In this document: positions 57,747-64,000 of the stretch, piece after piece
Numbering within the stretch: position 1 is the first letter of the stretch
How the letters are laid out: each line of letters opens with the position of its first letter
From: Isoetes taiwanensis
Taxonomy: Eukaryota > Streptophyta > Lycopodiopsida > Isoetales > Isoetaceae
NCBI GenBank assembly: GCA_021234155.1
Contig: JAJEKV010000005.1
Coordinates: forward strand, 4,964,952 to 5,028,951
DNA length: 64,000 nt
Direction of reading: 5' to 3'
The notes under the pieces: generated by a model
Databases searched by the model: none
Seen by the model: only the letters and a program-made list of their open reading frames with translations
What the model was told of the DNA's origin: nothing
Translations under genes and position numbers: made by a program

Positions 57747-59607
57747 GATCAAACTAATTCCGAGGGTCAATTTAGAGTGCAAGTGCCAAAAGGATGCCTG
57801 CCTTATAGGAATAAGTTCACTTGGAAGCAACTAATAGATGAAGATGCATTGCGAGCTTCTGGAGCCATAAATATAGACCTCTGGGCTAAAGGGCAACTGT
57901 ATCCTTGTGATCCTTTCATTCGAGCCCATCCAAACTTCCACTCTGCATCCGGTCTTATTAAATTTGCTTGTAAGGGACAACAAGGGTTACTAGGTTACTG
58001 TAATAATTTGGTTAATGGTAATACTGATCCATATTTGCGTGCCATGTATAACCACTTGTATGGATTCAATTACAAAGTTTTATCAGATGTTAATCAGCTC
58101 TAACATGCGAACTACTTGTTGTCTCAACAATGCCACAAGCTCAATGAATTGGAGGTAGAAAATAAAAAATTGGTGATGGAGATGAAATCACTGCAGCAAG
58201 GAATGAAGAAGGTTGCGCAAAAAAATGATTCCCTTCTTAAGCGAGTCAAATGAATGAAAACAACTCCACTGGGGATCAGGGAAAGGGCAAGAAACCTGAA
58301 GCCCATAAATATATTAGCCCTTGGGGGTGGAGGCTCAAAAAAAAAAGGTCATGGCTATTAAAAAGCTTGTTGATCCAAATCTTGCACAAGAAAATAAGAG
58401 AAAACCTGCTAATATTGCCCGTTTATTAAAGAAATTAGTTACTAAAGATGATGTATTGAGAATGTTAAAGCTTCCTGGCAGCATTCAACTTAGGAAAGCT
58501 ATAGTGCAGCAACTACTACAGGAATTGGGGAACAGTCAAACCCCAGAATCAGTGCAAGAACTGTGTGACAATGTCGGAATAAGTAGGCAAGCTTATATTG
58601 CTTTGTTCAGATGCTTGCAGGATGGCCTTAAACAACAAAGCATTACCAAAACTATTCTACTACCAAGGATGACTAGTGTGAGGACTTGTATGTCATCGAG
58701 AAATAGACAAGTGCAAGAGCTTCTTGGTGATATATATCAGCTGACCAGCAGTGTCAATTTGGATACATTGGCATCTTATACCAAAGGTAAGAAGAAGTCG
58801 AAGTTTAGTGATACTTTTGGCCTTAATGAAAATAACAATTGCTGGATAGACTTAAGTAGAATGCTTCAGCTTTTGGTTCGATTTTATGATATGAAGGTAG
58901 AAGAGTGCGCTGGCAAACTAAGAATTGTTTTGAAGCTGGATGAAATGGAATTGGTGAAATGCGAGAAGTACGAGAGGGTTTCACTGAGTCTAATGAACAG
59001 AGCTTTGAATACAGGGAATGAAGAGTCAAATCTAGAGGGTAAATTTTCCGTCCAGTCTGAAGATCACATTTGGTGGGTTGGTTTATTTCAGGTACCAGAG
59101 GAAAATCACAGTATATAGAAATGGGTTTTTGATCAAACACCCATCCCCACGATGATTTCCTCTCATGGGATCGGAGAAAAACTTGCAGTTCCTAGATATG
59201 GTGAGTACGAGGTTGAATGGCATCTTGCTGCAGATTTGAAGACAATAAAATGCATGTACAGAATGAAGCATGGTGCTGGTAAGACTACTCATGCTTGTCC
59301 TTACTGTCTCTATGTGAGAAGAGATTCAGCTGGGTTGGACAAGAGTACATTAGACTGTGTCCAGGATGAGCCACCAAATAGAGAAGAGAAGGACACAACC
59401 TTGATGCCAATTCTGCCAATTTCGTTAAAAAGAGTACACATATGCACCCTTCATGCTTTCTGGAGAATCATGGACAAGATGGTTTACATGAGTATCCTGT
59501 TTGCTTGGAAAAAATCACCCCAATGCTCTAGGGAAGCTGCCATGCATGAGGTTGAAAAGGTGCTATCTAATAAACAGTTAGAGTCATCCTTGCATTACTC
59601 GGACTGA
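57747..59607 (+). pseudogene. Transposase-like gene with stops and a frameshift
   Basis: It starts after a TTTCAG acceptor at 57747. Part 1 (57747-58100: FRVQVPKGCLPYRNKFTWKQ, RAHPNFHSASGLIKFACKGQ) runs through an in-frame TAA into a coiled coil (LNELEVENKKLVMEMKSLQQ) ending at 58253. After a frame change near a ten-A run (58337), part 2 (58321-59607) continues with ELCDNVGISRQAYIALFRCL, then LRIVLKLDEMELVKCEKYER, an in-frame TAG at 59116, AADLKTIKCMYRMKHGAGKT, HACPYCLYVRRD and VHICTLHAFWRIMDKMV. The order LxLDEM, DLK and CPYC then H resembles eukaryotic DDE transposases with a CxxC...H insert. The family is unplaced and the catalytic assignments are inference. Confidence 0.5.
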
Positions 59608-60010
59608 TCTCCTGCAGTGGAGGGAGTTGATAAGTATAACAATCGATAATGAAGTTGATCAGCTGCCTTGCAAGCTCTGTCGTTGGACCGTGACGCCACC
59701 GATGCTCCCAAAAGTTGCTAACAAATTCATCAAAAGTGCACGTATTTATTCTGCCGCATGCTTGCGGGTATTCTGGATCAGCCCAGCGAGGATGTTCTTG
59801 AAAAGTTACCATTTGCAAGAAACTAGTGAAGCAGACAAGGAGCAAAAAAGCTACAGGAGCAAACAAGGAACAGACAGGGAGGCAAGGAGCATGCAAACAA
59901 GGAGCGGACAGGGAGGCAAGGAGCATGCAACAAGAAGCGGACAGGGAGGCAAGGAGCATGCAAACAAAAAGCAGACAAGAGGGGGAAAGAGCTAAAGACA
60001 ATGAAGGCAT
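59567..60010 (-). pseudogene. Minus-strand ORF, unidentified
   Basis: Residues 50-140 look protein-like (RWADPEYPQACGRINTCTFD; EHRWRHGPTTELARQLINFI), while the first 50 residues are translated 30-bp repeats. It overlaps the end of the transposase-like gene on the other strand. It may be an exon of the minus-strand genes further right. No domain is recognised. Confidence 0.3.
59873..59968. repeat. About 31-bp minisatellite, three copies
   Basis: GACAGGGAGGCAAGGAGCAT followed by GCAAACAAGGAGCG repeats three times, with small indels between copies. Confidence 0.9.
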
Positions 60011-60184
60011 AGATGGCTATTTAAAGAGAAACTAGGTATATATACTATATATGTACATTATATTTACATGTGTATTTTCTATATTATGCTCGTATATATA
60101 ACCAATAATGCTGCTACAGTGCATGTCAATAATTTTGTTCGATATAAGTACAGCTCCATTCAATGCAGAAGGCATCCATTTGCT

Positions 60185-60469
60185 ATGTCTCAGTCTTCAT
60201 CTTCTCATTCCAAGGGGTCTACCTTGCCTCCTCGTCCCGAAGATATAGACTCCATTACTTGCTCTATGACATTTAATGATCTTGTTAGATGCAAGCAGAG
60301 GGGTATCCCCCTTGCTCCCTGGCTGGATGGAATAACTACGGGTCGAACTCGTTCTTCCTCTGGGTTATATCGTGTTGTTGTCCACCTTGATTGGGTTCCA
60401 GAGCGCGGCGCCTATGAGCTTAATAGCATCACTCAACCACCTGCTCATGATGAGCCCAAGTGTGAATGA
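60185..60469 (+). CDS. Small ORF, unidentified
   Basis: The ORF has 94 codons from ATG at 60185 (SQSSSSHSKGSTLPPRPEDI ... RCKQRGIPLAPWLDGITTGR ... YRVVVHLDWVPERGAYELNS). It is preceded by TATA-rich sequence (TATATACTATATATG at 60039). Composition and a coherent start make it plausible as a short exon or gene. The track's longer start is probably wrong. No domain is recognised. Confidence 0.35.
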   Translation: MSQSSSSHSKGSTLPPRPEDIDSITCSMTFNDLVRCKQRGIPLAPWLDGITTGRTRSSSGLYRVVVHLDWVPERGAYELNSITQPPAHDEPKCE

Positions 60470-60669
60470 ACTGCTTCATTCATGTATGCTATGCCTCTTA
60501 TATGAGTTATAAATTCTGTTAGTAGAATATTTCAGACATCCGCTAGTTATAAGGATGTAACCATAAGTGATACATGTGATCCATCTATCTACCGCACATT
60601 TTCAATTTGGAAAGCTCTTGGCCATTTGCCATACATGTAGATTCTAAATTCAGATAAGCATTCTCTTCT

Positions 60670-60902
60670 GCATGTGCGAAATAGGTACCCCGGCATGTTG
60701 TATGAGTAAAATGACTGAACGTATCCACGGTGCAAAAATAGCCCCCACACAGCTTGTGGAACAGTCTATTTCGCACCTAGTCACGGTGCGAAATTGCACC
60801 CTCCAAAAAGTTAGGAACTATTACTTTCGCACCATGGCGACGGTGCGAAATAGACCTTTCCACAGAATGTGGAATAGTCATTTTCGCACCGTGGCCACAG
60901 TC
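60670..60902. repeat. Array of hairpin units with GTGCGAAA ends
   Basis: Three to four units of about 57 bases each have the plan CACGGTGCGAAA - inner short stem - TTTCGCACC. Examples are CGGTGCGAAATAGACC...GGTCATTTTCGCACCG-like arms and inner stems CCACACAGCTTGTGG and CCACAGAATGTGG. Related units recur at 62517-62640 on the other side of the DUF8039-like gene. They may be subterminal repeats of a CACTA-type element, but no CACTA/TAGTG pair was confirmed. Confidence 0.75.
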
Positions 60903-61378
60903 AACACTAGTAAATGAATACACAGCCTCAATAAATAGAATAGCAAATAAATACAGAACCTCAACATATATTAGAACGATAACTAAAATGTAAGCGTAAA
61001 GAGAGAAAAATATTAAAACACTCATATATTAATAACCGAAAAAGGGTTACAAAAGGCTCCTAAGGGAGGCATCCACGGAAGTATCTAGCTAAGGCATAGT
61101 CCCTGTCCTGCACAATAACACGTCCTCTATGCACACAACAGCGGACACTGTCCTCGAAGAGGCTAACTAGATGAGCCTCTGTTGCCTCTTGCTTGGATTC
61201 TGTTCACCTCCTCCTCCACCATCGGGACATGATCTGGTGCTCTCTTCCTCCTCTTCTTCCTTGATTCCTTCCTCCCCTCAATGATGGCCTGCATCTCGTA
61301 CCTCACCATTCTAGCGAAGGCAAGCTTGGGAATCTGAGGCTGGGTGCGTCCCTGCCAGTACCTAATCTCCCGTAAAGC

Positions 61379-62442
61379 TTAGATGCCAGGAGGAGCACCC
61401 TTTACCTTCTCAGGGCCACCATATCTAATACTGGGCTCCCCTTCCTTCGGCTTCCGCTTATTCCCATGCTTGTCTGTCTCCTTGGCTGCATCTCTCTCAG
61501 CTTGTCTCCAACTAGGAACAAGCCTAGGAGGCTTTGCCGGGCCGGATCTCTTGGGCGTGGATTTTTGCTTACGCCGGGAAATGGGCTTCACAGTACATGC
61601 TGCACTGAAATTGGGCTTCCCGCGATCATCCTGATCCTGCTGATCATGCTGGTCCTGCTGATGCTGATGTTCCACCTGATCCTGCTGAACTTGCTGCACT
61701 TGTAGAACCTGCTGATCCCCCTTAAGCCTCTGATCGTGCTCTTGTTCCTCCTCCCCAACAATCTCCGGCTGATTAGAGACAAACATTTGAGAAGAAGGCA
61801 GTGGTGGCCCCAACATCTTAAACGGGAAAACCTGATTCAGCAGCCACTGGGCACCATGGCCCTGGTCAACCTGCCACAGTACCTGGCTGTGTGTAGATGT
61901 CCCTCCCTGTGGTCCCAGCATGTAATCCAGCGCATTACACAGGAACTGGAAGGGCCGTTTCTCCACGTCAGACATGGATGTCATCATTCTCGGCCACATA
62001 AGGTATGACCCGACGGCTTCCTCTACTGTCTCGCGCCAGGGGTGGGGAAGGGCAGACTGGCTGTTGAATCCAGAGCTGTCTCCACTGATACCACAATACA
62101 GTCGTCTGGAACTGGGATATTGTGGCAGACAGAGGCCTCACAGAAAATTCCTTCCCCGACAACCTTACCGGAGCTCAGCAAGGAGACCCATGTAGGAAAC
62201 AGTGTCGAGTTTTGGAAATATTTGTCCACGCTATTGTTAATGTCCTGGACGATATTTCCAAGCTTTTGCCCGAACCCTTCTGAAAGGGTAGTGTCTTCTA
62301 CGTCCATCTGTTGGCTTGTGATGGGAATAGCTATCTCGGCCTCTAGATTCATGGCGCTGGTATTTATGACCTCATCAGAATTCTGGCGCTTGTCAAGCGC
62401 CTCATTTTGTGGGATATCAGAGCTAGCGCCTTCCATGAACAT
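61379..62442 (-). pseudogene. DUF8039-like gene (En/Spm-associated), one frameshift
   Basis: ORF 62442-62023 and ORF 61999-61379 join if one base is lost in the C-rich run near 62035. The joined region reads SSGKVVGEGIFCEASVCHNI, PVPDDCIVVSVETALDS, LPFPTP, then WRETVEEAVGSYLMWPRMM. This is the pattern of the plant DUF8039 domain (GKV...HxIP...VVVSVD...LPFP...VGTFVxWP), common in proteins encoded beside En/Spm (CACTA) transposases. The N-terminal 60 residues are acidic and Ser/Gln-rich. The C-terminal half has a Gln/His/Asp-rich run (QDQVEHQHQQDQHDQQDQDD) and a basic nuclear-type tail (RRKQKSTPKRSGPAKPPR). Probable transposon-borne gene. Confidence 0.6.
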
Positions 62443-62516
62443 GAGCGGATTTTAGCAAGGAGAAGAAATTCAAATAAGAAATATTCAAATAAGCAAGGAG
62501 ACTAAAAAATGTTCAT

Positions 62517-62641
62517 AGTAGCCACGGTGCGAAATGGTGTCATGCGCACGCCGTGGAATAGCTGTTTTCGCACCATAGCCACGGTGTGAAATAGGGCAGT
62601 CCAAAAACTGCCGACATCCTGTTTTCGCACCGTGGCTACGC
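62517..62641. repeat. Two more GTGCGAAA hairpin units
   Basis: GCCACGGTGCGAAATGG...CTGTTTTCGCACCATAGCC and CACGGTGTGAAATAGGG...CTGTTTTCGCACCGTGGC follow head to tail. The second has the inner stem GGCAGTCCAAAAACTGCC. They match the array at 60670-60902. Confidence 0.8.
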
Positions 62642-62785
62642 TCCTGATGTACATACATGGAAATGACTGAATTCACCATTAAAAAAGACCTAACATATAC
62701 ATCTAACAAGGATTTATTGCTGACATTGAATTCTAACAATTCATACATTTCATAGATGAACAATCTTTTCTCATATAAAAACAAT

Positions 62786-64000
62786 TCAAGTACATTTTCT
62801 TTTCTTGGCATCAGAGCTTGGAATACCCGAAGCAAAAGCTTCTAAGTCCTCTTCCTTTACTCCAGCCCCAATTGCATCTAACAGACACAATATATCAGGG
62901 TCCTTCTGTGCACAGGACAAGCGCAGTGCTTCCTTGTCCGCTCCACTCAAGCCTAGAGCTGCTTTATTTGCAAGGACAGAGTATATTTTGAAGCCTCCAA
63001 AGACATACATAGCGATAGCCCTATCTATTGCTATAACTCGATCATAATTTGCGGCTAGAGGCACGTGGTTGCCAGCTAAGGACAGAGCTTTAAGCTTGAG
63101 GACCTCTTCTACTCCAGATGGACTATATTTATTGTGAAACACAATAATTTCCCTCTTGTGAAGGTAGCCGATATAATGTGCAATACTGGCATCCCGACCT
63201 AAGGTGACTCTCTCATGCCTTGCACAGAAGTCATCAATAAATAACTCCTGCATAAAAGAAACATCAGATTCAAGAAGAAATAAAAAATGAAACGAGATAA
63301 ATACCTCTCTCTTGTCCCGTTCGACAACTGCTGGGTTTGTTATTTTGAAAGAAGACTTCGACAGCTCACGTTCTATGAACACAGAAGCAGTGTTTGAAGA
63401 GCTAGGAGCTTCAAATTTGACATCTTTCACTGCTTCATACCTTGCTTCAGCTTGCTGCATGACAATTTCAAATGCAATCCTCTGGAGGTATTGAGGATCC
63501 ATCATAAGTCACAGCCTCCATCATTTGTCTGGGAACATCAGACTCAAAGTCTATAAGTCCTCCCATGCCTACAACATGAGCATATATCTGGCCCAATATC
63601 TCGTCTTCGCTCAATCCTGTCACTTCAGATATGTCGGGCAGCAACAAGTATGGTTTCCCACCTATGTGGATGGGATATGCTTCTGATAACCCCCAAGTAG
63701 ACAATTTCTTCTCGGAGACCTCCTCTTCCAGAACCTCGTTCTCCTCATTTTCCAGTATGAGCTTCTCTTCCTCAGGATCTATCGGCTCCTCTGGCGTTCT
63801 ATTTGAGCGACCTGTGCACTTGAAGAAGAACTGGCATCTTTGTTTGACTTAGTGTAAATCATGTATGTGCTGAACATGATATTAGGCTGTAAAAACTTTC
63901 TTTGCCCTCTTGCCTGCACAGTTCTGCAGGTAGTCTCTTCAAAAACCTCCTAATTCGGTCTTGATCAGCTTTCGGAAACATCTTAATTAAAGCTTGCATG
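62786..64000 (-). CDS. Unidentified multi-exon gene, 5' end outside the window
   Basis: Coding on the minus strand runs from the window end (QALIKMFPKADQDRIRRFLK, RLPAELCRQEGKE). It continues after a likely acceptor (ACACTAAG, about 63850) with an acidic stretch, EEVSEKKLSTWGLSEAYPIH and LPDISEVTGLSEDEILGQIY. Near 63500 the frame shifts to MDPQYLQRIAFEIVMQQAEA. A 57-base intron (63304-63248, GTATTT...TGCAG) precedes ELFIDDFCARHERVTLGRDA. The end is AFASGIPSSDAKKRKCT with a stop at 62786. The KKRK end could be a nuclear signal. The family is unrecognised. The neighbouring DUF8039-like gene suggests that both belong to one large transposon. The 63500 frameshift implies a decayed copy. Confidence 0.5.

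Noticed and set aside
59873-59968. Possible CRISPR-like array
   Set aside because: Three 31-bp direct copies with no spacers. It is an ordinary minisatellite.
60670-60902. CRISPR array candidate with GTGCGAAA palindromes
   Set aside because: The units are contiguous hairpins without unique spacers and sit in a plant transposon context.
1-64000. Organelle DNA insertion or rRNA genes
   Set aside because: No chloroplast or mitochondrial gene block and no rRNA-like sequence was recognised on either strand.

Overview
This window reads as nuclear DNA of a plant, most likely a large-genome, transposon-rich non-seed plant (fern, lycophyte or bryophyte) or a close relative. The plant signals are a BRUTUS-type hemerythrin pseudogene, a PLS-type PPR fragment, a sulfate transporter fragment, a DUF8039-like protein of the kind found beside plant En/Spm elements, and short GT-AG introns. 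The taxonomic call is inference. A Crypton-like tyrosine recombinase and Penelope-like reverse transcriptases are uncommon in described angiosperms and point away from them. Gene density is very low. Most open reading frames longer than 60 codons are chance or are remnants.

Layout: 0-7.4 kb holds a tRNA-derived SINE head, a Ty3 integrase scrap, the last three exons of an unidentified host gene (minus strand, with a GC-AG intron) and small duplications. 7.5-11 kb is a hairpin followed by a 3-kb giant inverted repeat. 12.5-14.7 kb is a LINE 3' end whose TTCTA tail is split by a 1.9-kb reiterated insert. 15-21.4 kb has a degenerate coding remnant, a second LINE tail, a terminal-inverted-repeat element and a hairpin. 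22-32.5 kb holds a diverged relative and then an almost complete 8-kb minus-strand retroelement: two 1.93-kb direct repeats flank a reverse-transcriptase coding region, and a 74-bp LINE tail has landed inside the RT. 32.5-37.9 kb is a Crypton-like tyrosine recombinase gene split by a 3.2-kb chimeric insertion that carries sulfate transporter and cyclophilin pieces and ends in a foldback. 39.5-41.9 kb holds the only clearly intact host gene (8 exons, 551 codons). 42.4-46.4 kb is a terminal-repeat element followed by a mosaic of host-gene pieces (BRUTUS-like, PPR, others). 48.6-50.6 kb is a decayed Ty3 element. 51.9-54.2 kb is a second, internally deleted RT element of the same architecture as the 8-kb one. 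54.7-55.2 kb is another LINE 3' end. 56.0-57.5 kb is a second member of the chimeric insertion family. 57.7-59.6 kb is a broken transposase-like gene. 60-64 kb has two minus-strand genes, one DUF8039-like, beside arrays of hairpin units that share a GTGCGAAA motif.

The best candidate for something undescribed is the retroelement family at 24.5-32.5 and 51.9-54.2 kb. It has a Penelope-like RT with no visible GIY-YIG endonuclease and LTR-like long repeats, each carrying a small basic or RGG-rich ORF that ends near a splice-donor-like site. Close behind are the gene-capturing foldback family, whose insertion point can be read to the base from the recombinase reading frame it breaks, and the insertion into a LINE microsatellite tail. 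No CRISPR array, rRNA gene or confident intact tRNA gene was seen.
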